Shown: positions 48,939-57,577 of the stretch, one piece after another
Numbering within the stretch: position 1 is the first letter of the stretch
Layout: each line of letters opens with the position of its first letter
Origin: Rhodovulum strictum
Lineage (GTDB): Bacteria > Pseudomonadota > Alphaproteobacteria > Rhodobacterales > Rhodobacteraceae
Direction of reading: 5' to 3'
Assembly: GCF_009649175.1 (NCBI RefSeq)
Contig: NZ_WJPO01000008.1
Coordinates: 1-64,000, forward strand
DNA: 64,000 nt
Made by a program: the position numbers and the translations under genes
Notes under the pieces: model-generated
Database searches by the model: none
Seen by the model: the letters and a program-made list of their open reading frames with translations, nothing else
Told to the model about the DNA's origin: nothing

Positions 48939-49891
48939 GCCCCGCCGCTGCCCCGCGCCGGGTGCGCTCCGTCTTCGTGTCGGACCTGCATCTGGGCTAC
49001 AAGGGCAGCGATATCCGCGGGCTGAACGCCTTTTTGCAGGCGCATGAATTCGAGCATCTCTATCTGGTGGGCGATGTGCTGGACGGCTGGAAACTGGAAA
49101 GCCGCTGGCACTGGACGCAGGATTACAGCACGCTGGTCGATCTGCTGCTGGACCGGCGGCGGCGGCGCGTGCGGGTGACGCTGCTGACCGGAAACCATGA
49201 CGAGAAGCTGCGGGATATCCTGGCGGTGCTGTTCCGCCCGCTGGTACTGCGCCGCTATGGCATACGGGTGGACGAGCGGATCGTGCATCGGGCGGGCGAC
49301 GGGCGGCGCTATCTGGTGATGCATGGCGACCAGTTCGACGGCGCGCTGATCCGCGGCACGTCCAAGCTGGCCGACCGGGCGTGGTCCTGGCTGGGGGAAA
49401 AGGCGCTGGTGCGGCCGCGCGGGCAGACGGTGCTGGTCAGGGGGCGGCGCATGCGCTGGTCGCTGGGCAAGGCGATTGCGACCAACGCGCTGACGCTTCT
49501 GGGCCGCTATACCGACAGCGCGCTGCGCCGGGCGGCCGAGGACGGGATGGACGGGATCATCTGCGGGCACAGCCATGTTGCCGGGCTGGTCGAGCGCGGC
49601 GGGCTGCTTTTTGCCAATTGCGGCTCATGGACCGGCGCGCGGCGTCCGGGCGAGAGCCATAGCGCGGTGATCGAGACGCTGGACGGCAAGTTCGAGATGG
49701 TCACATGGCCCGCGATGCGCGTTGCGCCCGGTGAACCCTCGACCCGCTGCCTGCCGCCCGAGAAGCCGGGCATCTGTAGCGCCGATGCCGCCCGGCTGGT
49801 GCGGCTGATCCACCGGCTCTGGGCGCCGCTGGGCAGCGGGTTGCCCTCGGCCATGACCGGGCGGGGCGAGGCGCCGGTCCGTCAGCTTTGA
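48935..49891 (+). CDS. plcP: PlcP/LpxH-like metallophosphoesterase
   Basis: Encodes 318 residues of the calcineurin-like family (COG2908, similar to UDP-diacylglucosamine pyrophosphatase LpxH). All metal-site blocks are present: SDLHLG, GDVLDGW, GNHDEK, HGDQFDG and GHSHVAG. PlcP proteins are phospholipase C enzymes that cut phosphatidylcholine and related lipids to diacylglycerol under phosphate limitation, supplying the neighbouring glycosyltransferase. The ATGA overlap with that gene and the upstream PHO box favour PlcP over LpxH. No signal peptide is seen, so it probably works at the inner face of the membrane. Confidence 0.75.
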   Translation: MSPAAAPRRVRSVFVSDLHLGYKGSDIRGLNAFLQAHEFEHLYLVGDVLDGWKLESRWHWTQDYSTLVDLLLDRRRRRVRVTLLTGNHDEKLRDILAVLFRPLVLRRYGIRVDERIVHRAGDGRRYLVMHGDQFDGALIRGTSKLADRAWSWLGEKALVRPRGQTVLVRGRRMRWSLGKAIATNALTLLGRYTDSALRRAAEDGMDGIICGHSHVAGLVERGGLLFANCGSWTGARRPGESHSAVIETLDGKFEMVTWPAMRVAPGEPSTRCLPPEKPGICSADAARLVRLIHRLWAPLGSGLPSAMTGRGEAPVRQL

Positions 49892-49915
49892 GCAGGCGAT
49901 CCGCGGCGGGGCCGG

Positions 49916-50803
49916 TCAGGCGGCGCGCCACGCCTTCCACAGGTGTTTCCAGCGGCGCGACATCTTTCTGGCCGGGCTTGCGAACAGCCGCGCCGCCAGC
50001 GCCTGCGCCTCGGCCTCGAGCGCGGCCTGACGCGCCGCGATCAGGTCGCGCAGCCGGTCGCGCTCTGCCGCACCGCCGGTCAAGGCGTCGGCCCCGGCGA
50101 TCCAGCCATCCAGCACGGCAAGATCGTGGTGATCGCCCAGGAGTTCGGACAGCGTGCGCACCTGGCCTGCGCGACGGCCCATCCGCGCGGGGTCGATCGG
50201 CTGCAACAGCCTTGTGTGATACCAGTGGTATTTCACGGCCTTGCGCCAGTCATGGATCACCGCCGTCTCGGGCGTCTCGGCGGCAAGGCGGCGGTCCTGC
50301 CGGGCGCGGTCGAAGATCTTGTCGATACCCGGCCGCAGCGCCTTGAACCCGTTGGCGGTCAGGGTCCAGTCCGCCACGCGGGCGCGAAGCGCCATCATCT
50401 CGGCGCGGAAGACGGCCAGATCGGCGGCCACATCGCCACCCGCCACCGCGGCGTTGCGGGTTGCAACCAGATGGGCGCGCAGCGGGCCGAGCCCCGCATC
50501 GCCGGTTGCGGCGGCCAGCTTGTCGACGGTTTCGATCATGCCCTCGAAATCGCGCAGCCCCGACAGCCGCCGCGCCGCGTCGCGGATCGCCGCATTCTCG
50601 GCGGCATAGGCGGGAAAGGATGGCCGGACCAGCCGGATCAACCCGCGCAACCGCTTGGCGCGCTTGCGCAATTCATGGATCTTGTCGTGCAGATCCATCC
50701 CGGCATCGTCGATTTCGGCAAGCGCGGCGTCGATCTCCTCGGTGGCGATGCGCCGCAGCGCCGCCTCGCAGGTCTCGTCCGTGCGTTTCAACCGATAGGC
50801 CAT
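49916..50803 (-). CDS. CHAD domain protein
   Basis: Encodes 295 residues, nearly all helical, with the CHAD pattern of conserved His and basic residues: DLHDKIHELRKRAKRLRGLIRL near 55 (two overlapping segments), VIHDWRKAVKYHWYH around 200, and LGDHHDLAVLD. CHAD domains bind inorganic polyphosphate. It lies convergent to the putative phosphate-starvation operon, so a link to phosphate storage is attractive but unproven. The ATG at 50803 was chosen because homology starts there. No CYTH domain is fused. Confidence 0.88.
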   Translation of the reverse strand: MAYRLKRTDETCEAALRRIATEEIDAALAEIDDAGMDLHDKIHELRKRAKRLRGLIRLVRPSFPAYAAENAAIRDAARRLSGLRDFEGMIETVDKLAAATGDAGLGPLRAHLVATRNAAVAGGDVAADLAVFRAEMMALRARVADWTLTANGFKALRPGIDKIFDRARQDRRLAAETPETAVIHDWRKAVKYHWYHTRLLQPIDPARMGRRAGQVRTLSELLGDHHDLAVLDGWIAGADALTGGAAERDRLRDLIAARQAALEAEAQALAARLFASPARKMSRRWKHLWKAWRAA

Positions 50804-50890
50804 GAATTCGTCCCGTGCTTCGCGCGCTGATGCGCATCGCAGCGGTAGCCGGATCATATGACATTTAGTTAACGACCGGCGATCGCCAAG

Positions 50891-50918
50891 GTGCCCGGCC
50901 GCAGACCGGGCCGGGCAC
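50891..50918 (-). terminator. terminator after hpf
   Basis: GTGCCCGGCC (50891-50900) pairs perfectly with GGCCGGGCAC (50909-50918) over an 8-base loop, 11 bp after the hpf stop on the minus strand. CTTGGCG follows. Confidence 0.75.
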
Positions 50919-50929
50919 TGGCACCGGGA

Positions 50930-51247
50930 TCAGCGCCGCTCGGCGCGCTTGCCGAATTCGCTGTCCAGATGCGCACGCATCTTGCGGGCCGCGCCGCGCA
51001 GGGCGGCCTCGACATTGGCATCGTTATGGGTGACGGTGTGCGGCTTCAGACCCTCGGGCCGCGCCTCGAGCTTGCAATGGATGTCATCGGACCCGCCCTT
51101 GGCGGCATTCGCATCGGTCAGATAGACCTCGACCCGCGACAGCCGGGAGGTCAGATGGCCAAGCCCCGCGGTCACGATCTCGCTGGCGATATCGGCCAGA
51201 CGCTCGTCGCCATGGATGTGGGAATCGGTATTCAACTGAAACTGCAT
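50930..51247 (-). CDS. short HPF/RaiA-family ribosome-associated protein
   Basis: Encodes 105 residues of the HPF/RaiA family, which bind the 30S decoding region and silence or protect ribosomes in stationary phase or stress. VEVYLTD, CKLEARPEGL and VEAALRGAARKM are family-like. It lacks the C-terminal dimerisation domain of long HPF, so it cannot form 100S dimers alone. The ATG at 51247 has AGGAGG 9 bases upstream. A longer HPF may exist elsewhere in the genome. Confidence 0.8.
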   Translation of the reverse strand: MQFQLNTDSHIHGDERLADIASEIVTAGLGHLTSRLSRVEVYLTDANAAKGGSDDIHCKLEARPEGLKPHTVTHNDANVEAALRGAARKMRAHLDSEFGKRAERR

Positions 51248-51325
51248 GTCGCGGTGCCTCCTGTGCCTGACATTCCCCTTCACCTAGGCATTGCCCCCGC
51301 CGAACGCCACCCCCTGAGGCCCGTG

Positions 51326-52105
51326 TCAAAGCCCCCGCGCGTCAAGGACGTGGGTCATCGCGATGGTCCAGCCCAGCGGGCCGGGCGCGTCGATGCGCAG
51401 GATCCGGCCCTCGGCCTCGCCCGCCAGCGGCGGCAGGGGCGGGCGATGCGGATTGGCGATGACAAGGCCCAGATCGGCGGCTTCGAGCATATCGGCATCG
51501 TCGGGCGCATCACCCAGCGCGACGGTGAAGGGGGTTCCGTAACGTGCGGCAACCTCGGCCATGCGGCTGGCCCTTGTGCCGCCGAAGGACAGCTTGAGAA
51601 ACCGCCCGCCCTCGCGCGCCTGCACCCCCATCGCGGCCAGCGCGTCCAGGAATGCCGCCTTTTGCGCATCCGATCCGCGCCAGAGCCCCGGTTCGGAAAA
51701 CCGCCGCTTTGCAGCCAGTTCAGCCTCGGCCATCGGCAGGTTGCTGCGCCGGGCGATCATCGGCAGATCCCAGTCGCCGAAGCCGTGAAACCCCGCCCTG
51801 AGCGAGGCGGGCAGCCGGCCCAGCGCGGCGCGCAATTCGTCATATCGGCCACGGTCCTCGGGCGCCGCGGCGCCGGGTTCCAGCAGGCCCGCACCGTTCT
51901 CGATGATGGCGGGATGGTCCGCCAGCCCCAGATCGGCACGCAGCGGTGCAATCTCGGCGGCCGTTCGGGACGAGACCAGGATCACCGGCACCCCCGCCGC
52001 GCGCAGCCGCGCCAGCGCGGGTTCGGCGGCATCGTGGGAATAATCCTCGTGATCCAGAAGCGTGCCGCAAAGATCGGTGAAGACGACAAGGGGAGGGCTT
52101 GGCAT
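51326..52105 (-). CDS. mannosyl-3-phosphoglycerate phosphatase-like HAD protein with altered motif
   Basis: Encodes 259 residues of the HAD superfamily, MPGP subfamily, which dephosphorylates mannosyl-3-phosphoglycerate in compatible-solute synthesis. Motif I reads FTDLCGTLLD: the nucleophile Asp11 is present, but the second Asp (general acid/base) is Cys13. Motif II VSSRT, a motif III lysine and motif IV GDAPDD are intact. The start is ATG 52105. No mannosylglycerate synthase gene is near. The substitution could lower phosphatase activity or mark a changed reaction, and the DNA codon is TGC. Confidence 0.8.
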   Translation of the reverse strand: MPSPPLVVFTDLCGTLLDHEDYSHDAAEPALARLRAAGVPVILVSSRTAAEIAPLRADLGLADHPAIIENGAGLLEPGAAAPEDRGRYDELRAALGRLPASLRAGFHGFGDWDLPMIARRSNLPMAEAELAAKRRFSEPGLWRGSDAQKAAFLDALAAMGVQAREGGRFLKLSFGGTRASRMAEVAARYGTPFTVALGDAPDDADMLEAADLGLVIANPHRPPLPPLAGEAEGRILRIDAPGPLGWTIAMTHVLDARGL

Positions 52106-52228
52106 CGGGGGGATCCGGGGTTGTTCGCGCTGGCAGCATCCTAGCCCGGCCATGGGGCACAAGGCCACCCCGCCGCCCCCTTGAAACATATGCCAAGGGC
52201 TGCCTTATTGACCGGCAAGGGGGCGATC

Positions 52229-52936
52229 ATGGACCGTCCGATCTTTCGCACCGAGGCCCTGAGCAAGGTCTACGACACCGGCGACGTCAGGGTGCATGCG
52301 CTGGCCGGTGTCGATCTGAAGCTCTTTGCCGGAGAGCTTGCGGTTCTGCTTGGCCCGTCGGGCAGCGGGAAATCAACGCTTGTGAACATTCTGGGCGGGC
52401 TGGACCGGGCAAGTTCGGGCAAGGTCTGGTTCAAGGACATCGACCTGACCGCGCTGCCGGAACGGGGGCTGACGCGCTATCGGCGCGACCATGTGGGCTT
52501 TGTGTTCCAGTTCTACAATCTCGTGCCCTCGCTCAGCGCGCGCGAGAATGTCCAGCTTGTGACCGATGTCGCCCGCGACCCGATGGATCCGGCCGAAGCG
52601 CTGGGGCTGGTGGGTCTGTCGGACCGGCTGGACCATTTCCCGGCCGAGATGTCGGGCGGCGAACAGCAGCGCGTGGCCATCGCGCGCGCCATCGCCAAGC
52701 GGCCCGAGGTGCTGTTATGCGACGAGCCCACCGGCGCGCTGGACAGCAGGACCGGGGTTCAGGTGCTTGAGGTGCTGAAGGACATCAACGAACGCTTCGG
52801 GACCACGATTGTCGTGATTACCCATAACGCCGCGATCCGGCAGATGGCGCACCGGATCGTGCGGTTCCAGGACGGGCGCATCGTCTCGGTCGAGACGAAC
52901 GAAACCCGCCTTGCCCCCCACGATATCGACTGGTGA
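52229..52936 (+). CDS. MacB/LolD-type ABC transporter ATPase
   Basis: Encodes 235 residues, a single ABC domain with Walker [10 protein letters not shown], signature [14 protein letters not shown], Walker [13 protein letters not shown] and the H-loop VITHN. It belongs to the MacB/LolD group that drives mechanotransmission by FtsX-type permeases. The ATG at 52229 follows AAGGGGG. The stop overlaps the permease start in GTGA. It is the first gene of an ATPase-permease-adaptor operon. Confidence 0.93.
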   Translation: MDRPIFRTEALSKVYDTGDVRVHALAGVDLKLFAGELAVLLGPSGSGKSTLVNILGGLDRASSGKVWFKDIDLTALPERGLTRYRRDHVGFVFQFYNLVPSLSARENVQLVTDVARDPMDPAEALGLVGLSDRLDHFPAEMSGGEQQRVAIARAIAKRPEVLLCDEPTGALDSRTGVQVLEVLKDINERFGTTIVVITHNAAIRQMAHRIVRFQDGRIVSVETNETRLAPHDIDW

Positions 52937-55305
52937 GGGCCATGCAGGCGCTGGACATCAAGCTTTTGCGCGACTTCCGGCGACTTTGGGCGCAGGCGCT
53001 GGCGATTGCGCTGGTGCTGGGCTGCGGCGTCGCGATCTTCCTGACCTCGTTCGGGATGTATAACGCGCTGGAGGACACCCGCGCCGCCTATTACGAGCGC
53101 AACCGCTTTGCCGATGTCTTTGCCGAAACCCGCCGCGCCCCCGCCACGCTGGAGGCCGAGATCGCGGCGATCCCGGGCGTGGCCAGCGTCGAGACCCGCG
53201 TCGTCGGCTCGGTGATCCTGGACATTCCCGGCCGGACCCAGACCGCGGTGGGCCGGGTGATCTCGTTGCCGAACGGGGGGCTGCCGCAGCTCAACATCCC
53301 GCTTCTGCGCGCGGGCCGCCTGCCCGGCCCCGACGCCACCGACGAGGTTGCCGTGAACGAGCCCTTTGCGCGGGCCAACGGCTTTGTGCCCGGCGACAGT
53401 TTCGAGGCCAACCTGAACGGGCAGAAACGGCGGCTGACGATCACCGGCACGATGCTGTCGCCGGAATTCATCTACACGATCGGGCCGGGCCAGATGATGC
53501 CCGACAATGCCGCCTTCGGCATCCTGTGGATGCCCGAACGCGCCGCGGCCGCGGCATTCGACATGACCGGCGCGTTCAACTCGGTCGCGCTGAGCCTGAC
53601 GCGCGATGCGCAGACGGCCGAGGTGATCGACCGGCTGGACGACCTGCTGGACCGCTATGGCGGATTCGGCGCCTATGGGCAGGAAACGCAACTGTCCAAC
53701 AGCTTCATCGACGCCGAGATCATGCAGCTCAAGACGCTGGCGATGGTGCTGCCGCCCGTCTTCTTCGGCATCTCGGCCTTTCTTGTGAACATGGTGCTGG
53801 CCCGCATCATCGCGCTGGAACGCAGCGAGATCGGGCTGCTCAAGGCGGTGGGCTATTCGGATGCCGAGGTGTGCCAGCATTACCTGATGCTGGCCGGGCT
53901 GGTGGCGATTGCGGGCATCGTGCTGGGCTTTGGCGCGGGCAGTTGGCTGGCGCATGCGCTGGCCCGGCTTTACGCCGATTTCTTCGATTTTCCCTATCTG
54001 ATCTTCCGCGTCTCCTATGACGCCTATGCGATTTCGGCGGCCATTGCACTGGCCGCGGCGGGGCTGGGGGCCGGGCGTTCGGCACTGGCCGCGGCACGGC
54101 TGTCGCCCGCCATCGCGATGCAGCCGCCCGCCCCGCCGCGCTACAGCCGCAGCCTGTTCGACCGGGCGCTTGGGGCGCTGCGGCTGTCGCAACCGGCGAT
54201 GATGGTCTTTCGCTCGATCCTGCGCTGGCCGGTGCGGGCGGGGCTGACCACGCTGGGCCTGGCGCTGGCGGTTGCCGTCATGGTCGCCGCCACCTTTACC
54301 GATGACGCGCTGGACGAGATACTTGACGTCGCCTTTTCCCAGTCGAACCGGCAGGACACGATGCTGCTGTTCACCGAGGACATGCCGGTTTCCGTGCTGG
54401 AGGACATCCGCCGCCTGCCCGGCGTTCTGGTGGTCGAGGGCCAGCTTTACCTTGCCGCGGAACTGCGCCACGGCCATCTGACCAAGCAGGTTGCCATCGA
54501 GGCCCGCCCGCCCGAAAGCGATCTGTCGCGCGTGATCGACGGGGCGGGCCGGGTGGTCGCGCCCCCGCCCGGAACGATCCTGCTGGCCGACCGGCTGGCC
54601 GCGCAACTGGACGCCCAGCCCGGCGATCTGATCGAGGTGGAATTCCTGGGCGCCCGGCGCGAGACATTCCTGCTGCCGGTCGCGGGTCACGTCACCCAGT
54701 ATTTCGGCCTTGGCGCCTATATGGATTTCGACACGGTGAACGCGCTGTTCCGGCAGGCGCCGCGGGTTACGACCGCGAATCTGCTGATCGACGAGGAGCA
54801 CGAGGACGCGCTGCATGCGCGGCTGAAGGAGATGCCCGGCCTTGCCGGAACGATCATGCTGACCGAAAGCCGCCGCTCGTTCGAGGACACCATTGCCGAG
54901 AACGTGGTCATCATGACGACGATCTATGCCACCATCGCCATCCTGATCACCGTGGGCGTGGCCTATAACGGGGCGCGGGTACAATTGTCGGAACGCGCGC
55001 GCGAACTGGCCAGTCTGCGCATCCTCGGCTTCAGCCGGGGCGAGGTTTCGGCGATCCTGATGGGGGAAACGCTGGTGCTGGCGCTGGCGGCGCAGCCGCT
55101 GGGATGGGTGCTGGGCTGGGCCATCGCCTGGTCGATGACCGGGGGCTTCACCTCGGATCTCTATGCGATTCCTCTGGTGCTGAAACCGGCGACATTCGCG
55201 CAGGCCAGCCTGGTGGTGCTGGCCGCCTGCGTCGTTGCGGTGCTGGTGGTGCGGCGGCGGCTGGACAATCTGGATCTTGTGGCGGTGATGAAGACGCGGG
55301 AGTGA
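52933..55305 (+). CDS. double FtsX-domain ABC transporter permease
   Basis: Encodes 790 residues. An N-terminal membrane helix, a large periplasmic MacB-like core domain (about 50-250), a cluster of membrane helices (about 270-400), another helix near 435-455, a second periplasmic domain and three C-terminal helices make two fused FtsX halves in one chain. Such proteins extrude lipids, peptides or drugs across the envelope with a periplasmic adaptor. The start is GTG 52933, overlapping the ATPase stop, or ATG 52942. Cargo is unknown. Confidence 0.9.
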   Translation: MRAMQALDIKLLRDFRRLWAQALAIALVLGCGVAIFLTSFGMYNALEDTRAAYYERNRFADVFAETRRAPATLEAEIAAIPGVASVETRVVGSVILDIPGRTQTAVGRVISLPNGGLPQLNIPLLRAGRLPGPDATDEVAVNEPFARANGFVPGDSFEANLNGQKRRLTITGTMLSPEFIYTIGPGQMMPDNAAFGILWMPERAAAAAFDMTGAFNSVALSLTRDAQTAEVIDRLDDLLDRYGGFGAYGQETQLSNSFIDAEIMQLKTLAMVLPPVFFGISAFLVNMVLARIIALERSEIGLLKAVGYSDAEVCQHYLMLAGLVAIAGIVLGFGAGSWLAHALARLYADFFDFPYLIFRVSYDAYAISAAIALAAAGLGAGRSALAAARLSPAIAMQPPAPPRYSRSLFDRALGALRLSQPAMMVFRSILRWPVRAGLTTLGLALAVAVMVAATFTDDALDEILDVAFSQSNRQDTMLLFTEDMPVSVLEDIRRLPGVLVVEGQLYLAAELRHGHLTKQVAIEARPPESDLSRVIDGAGRVVAPPPGTILLADRLAAQLDAQPGDLIEVEFLGARRETFLLPVAGHVTQYFGLGAYMDFDTVNALFRQAPRVTTANLLIDEEHEDALHARLKEMPGLAGTIMLTESRRSFEDTIAENVVIMTTIYATIAILITVGVAYNGARVQLSERARELASLRILGFSRGEVSAILMGETLVLALAAQPLGWVLGWAIAWSMTGGFTSDLYAIPLVLKPATFAQASLVVLAACVVAVLVVRRRLDNLDLVAVMKTRE

Positions 55306-55308
55306 GGC

Positions 55309-56529
55309 ATGAAGGTTCCGGCACGAAACATCATCCTGATCGGGCTGGGCGCGGCGCTTGCGGGGGGGCTGATCTATACCGCCTTCCGCACCGAAGCCGT
55401 GCCGGTCGATCTGCATGTCGTCGCAAGCGGGCCGATGCAGGTCACCGTGAATGCCGATGGCAAGACGCGCATCCGCGACATCTATGAGGTTGCAGCGCCC
55501 CTGACCGGCACTGCCCTGCGCTCGCCCGTCGAGGTGGGCGAGCGGGTGATCCGCGGCGAAACCGTGGTCGCCATCGTCGAGCCGACCGCCCCCAGCCTGC
55601 TGGACAGCCGAAGCCGTGTTCAGGCCGAAGCCGCCGTACGCGAGGCGCAGGCCGCCCGCGCGCAGGCCGAAAGCGGGCTGAGAAAGGCCGACGAGGATCT
55701 GAGCTATGCCGAAACCCAGTTCGAGCGCGCGCAGACGCTGGTCGAACGCGGGGTTGCCACCTTTACCCGGCTGGAGGATGCGACCCAGCAGCTTGCCATC
55801 GCCCGGGCGGCCCGTGATGCCGCGAATTCGGGGCTGGCCATGGCCGATGGCGCGCTGGAACGCGCCCGCGCCGCGCTGATCGCGCCTGCGGTCGATGGTC
55901 TGGGCGGGCCGGCGGGGGAATGCTGCGTGCAGATCCATGCGCCCATCGACGGTATGGTGCTGGAAATCGACGTGATTTCGGAACGTCCCGTCACCATCGG
56001 CACGCGGCTTCTGTCCATCGGGCGGCCCGACGATCTGGAGATCGTTGCGGATCTGCTGTCCTCGGACGCGGTGCGGCTGCAACCCGGCGCGCGGGCGATG
56101 GTCGAGCGCTGGGGCGGCGGCGCGACGCTGGAGGCCCGGCTGCGCAAGATCGAGCCCGTGGCCCGCACCAAGGTCTCGGCGCTGGGGATCGAGGAACAGC
56201 GGGTCGATGCCCGCTTCGACATCCTGACCCCGCCCGAGGACCGCGCGGGGCTGGGCGAAGGCTTCGCCGTGTTCCTGCGCATCGTCGAATGGCAGGCCGA
56301 GGATGCGGTGCAGGTGCCGCTTTCGGCGCTGTTCCGGCGCGATGGCGGCTGGGCGGTCTTTGCCGTCGAGAACGCCATCGCGCGGCTGACCCCGGTCGAG
56401 ATCGGCCGCCGGGGCGAGAGCATGGCCGAGGTTCTGGACGGGCTTGAACCGGGGCTTGCGGTCGTGACCCACCCCTCGGACCGGATCGGCGACGGAACGG
56501 CGGTCGTGGATCGCGCCACGCTGGAATGA
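55309..56529 (+). CDS. HlyD-type periplasmic adaptor (efflux)
   Basis: Encodes 406 residues: an N-terminal membrane anchor (about 7-26), a split biotinyl-lipoyl domain around a coiled-coil hairpin (about 100-190) and a beta-barrel domain, the membrane-fusion plan. APIDGMVLEIDVISERPV is the second lipoyl half. A Cys-Cys pair precedes it (GECCVQIHAP). It starts 3 bp after the permease stop and completes a tripartite-type exporter; no outer-membrane channel gene is present. Confidence 0.9.
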   Translation: MKVPARNIILIGLGAALAGGLIYTAFRTEAVPVDLHVVASGPMQVTVNADGKTRIRDIYEVAAPLTGTALRSPVEVGERVIRGETVVAIVEPTAPSLLDSRSRVQAEAAVREAQAARAQAESGLRKADEDLSYAETQFERAQTLVERGVATFTRLEDATQQLAIARAARDAANSGLAMADGALERARAALIAPAVDGLGGPAGECCVQIHAPIDGMVLEIDVISERPVTIGTRLLSIGRPDDLEIVADLLSSDAVRLQPGARAMVERWGGGATLEARLRKIEPVARTKVSALGIEEQRVDARFDILTPPEDRAGLGEGFAVFLRIVEWQAEDAVQVPLSALFRRDGGWAVFAVENAIARLTPVEIGRRGESMAEVLDGLEPGLAVVTHPSDRIGDGTAVVDRATLE

Positions 56530-56689
56530 CCTCCAAGGCAGGCTTCGATGACAGCGCCATGACAACGACCAGCGGGCGATTGCCGCGCGGCTTTCGGCCC
56601 CGGATCGCGCCTGTTCCGGGCCTCAAGGCGCTCTGCTATAGGGCGTGCCGGGGGCGCGGCATGCGCCCGGACCGGCGAGGTGTCGCGCG

Positions 56690-57433
56690 ATGATGAACTG
56701 GCCCGCGGGCGGGTCCGATCCGCTGCTTGAATCGTTGCAATCCGACCATCTGCCCGATCTGGGCCATGTGGACATGGCGGGTTTGCTGCGCGATCCGCGG
56801 CTTGGGCGGATGGCGCTGGTCTCGTCCTTCGGGGCGGAAAGCGCGGTGCTGCTGCATGTGGTCACGCAGATCTTTCCCGACATGCCGGTGCTGTTCATCG
56901 ACACCGGCTGCCATTTCCCCGAAACGCTGGCCTATCGCGACCTGCTGGCCGAGCGGCTGCGGCTGAACCTGGTGACCGTCCGGCCCGATCCCGCGACGCT
57001 GGCCGACGAGGATGCGGACGGGCGGCTGCACGCCCGCGATCCGAACATGTGCTGCACCCTGCGCAAGACCTTTCCGCTGGCCGATGCGCTGGAGGGGGTC
57101 GCCACCTGGATCTCGGGGCGCAAGCGCTATCAGGGCGCGACAAGGGCCGCCCTGCCTGCCATCGAGCGCGACGGCAGCCACCTGAAGGTGAACCCGCTGG
57201 CCTTCTGGACCGAGGCCGATCTGGCGGCCTATTTCGCGGCCCATGACCTGCCCCGCCATCCGCTGGTCGACCTCGGCTATGCCTCGATCGGCTGCGCGCC
57301 CTGCACGCGGCCCGTGTGCAACGGCGAGGCGCTGCGCGCCGGGCGATGGGCGGACAATCCCGACAAGACCGAATGCGGCATCCATCTGGGCCCCGATGGC
57401 CGTTTCGCGCGCGCCCGGCCCGGCCGGGAGTGA
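56690..57433 (+). CDS. cysH: assimilatory adenylylsulfate (APS) reductase
   Basis: Encodes 247 residues of the CysH family. SSFGAESAVLLH is the PP-loop region, ISGRKRYQ binds substrate, and the catalytic cysteine is C229 in ECGIHLG. Cysteine pairs C121-C122 and C202/C205 (CAPC) are the [4Fe-4S] ligands that mark APS-reducing enzymes as opposed to PAPS reductases. It makes sulfite for cysteine synthesis in the cytoplasm. The start is ATG 56690 with GAGG about 10 bases upstream (56693 is also possible). It is followed by the sulfide-oxidation genes but has its own upstream gap, so co-transcription is uncertain. Confidence 0.9.
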   Translation: MMNWPAGGSDPLLESLQSDHLPDLGHVDMAGLLRDPRLGRMALVSSFGAESAVLLHVVTQIFPDMPVLFIDTGCHFPETLAYRDLLAERLRLNLVTVRPDPATLADEDADGRLHARDPNMCCTLRKTFPLADALEGVATWISGRKRYQGATRAALPAIERDGSHLKVNPLAFWTEADLAAYFAAHDLPRHPLVDLGYASIGCAPCTRPVCNGEALRAGRWADNPDKTECGIHLGPDGRFARARPGRE

Positions 57434-57503
57434 CGCGCCCCGGCAGGCGCCCGCGCGGCGCCGGATTGCGGCCAGAACTTTCGGTCTGCGCAAATATGAA
57501 TCT

Positions 57504-57533
57504 TTGACATAGCTCCGCATTGGTGCGTATACA
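57504..57533 (+). promoter_or_regulatory. promoter of sqr
   Basis: TTGACA (57504-57509) is a perfect -35. GTATAC (57527) with 17-bp spacing or TATACA (57528) with 18-bp spacing is the -10. Transcription would start near 57540, about 38 bases before the sqr ATG. The region is markedly AT-richer than its surroundings. Confidence 0.65.
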
Positions 57534-57542
57534 TGCGCATAC
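57527..57542. promoter_or_regulatory. imperfect inverted repeat over the sqr -10/start region
   Basis: GTATAC (57527-57532) and GCATAC (57537-57542) form an inverted repeat with five of six matching positions around ATGC. It overlaps the -10 and probable transcription start, a good place for a repressor. A sulfide-responsive ArsR-type repressor such as SqrR is a candidate binder, but the known motif was not matched. Confidence 0.35.
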
Positions 57543-57577
57543 ACATGCAAGAATGCGAATGTCACAGGAGGAGACCG

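Noticed and set aside
48935-49891. Lipid A enzyme LpxH
   Set aside because: The family is shared, but the overlapping glycosyltransferase and upstream PHO box fit PlcP better. LpxH remains possible, so confidence is moderate.
52759-56565. Very long minus-strand reading frame opposite the efflux operon
   Set aside because: The plus-strand ATPase, permease and adaptor have complete family motifs; the antisense product is low-complexity and unrelated to any family I know.
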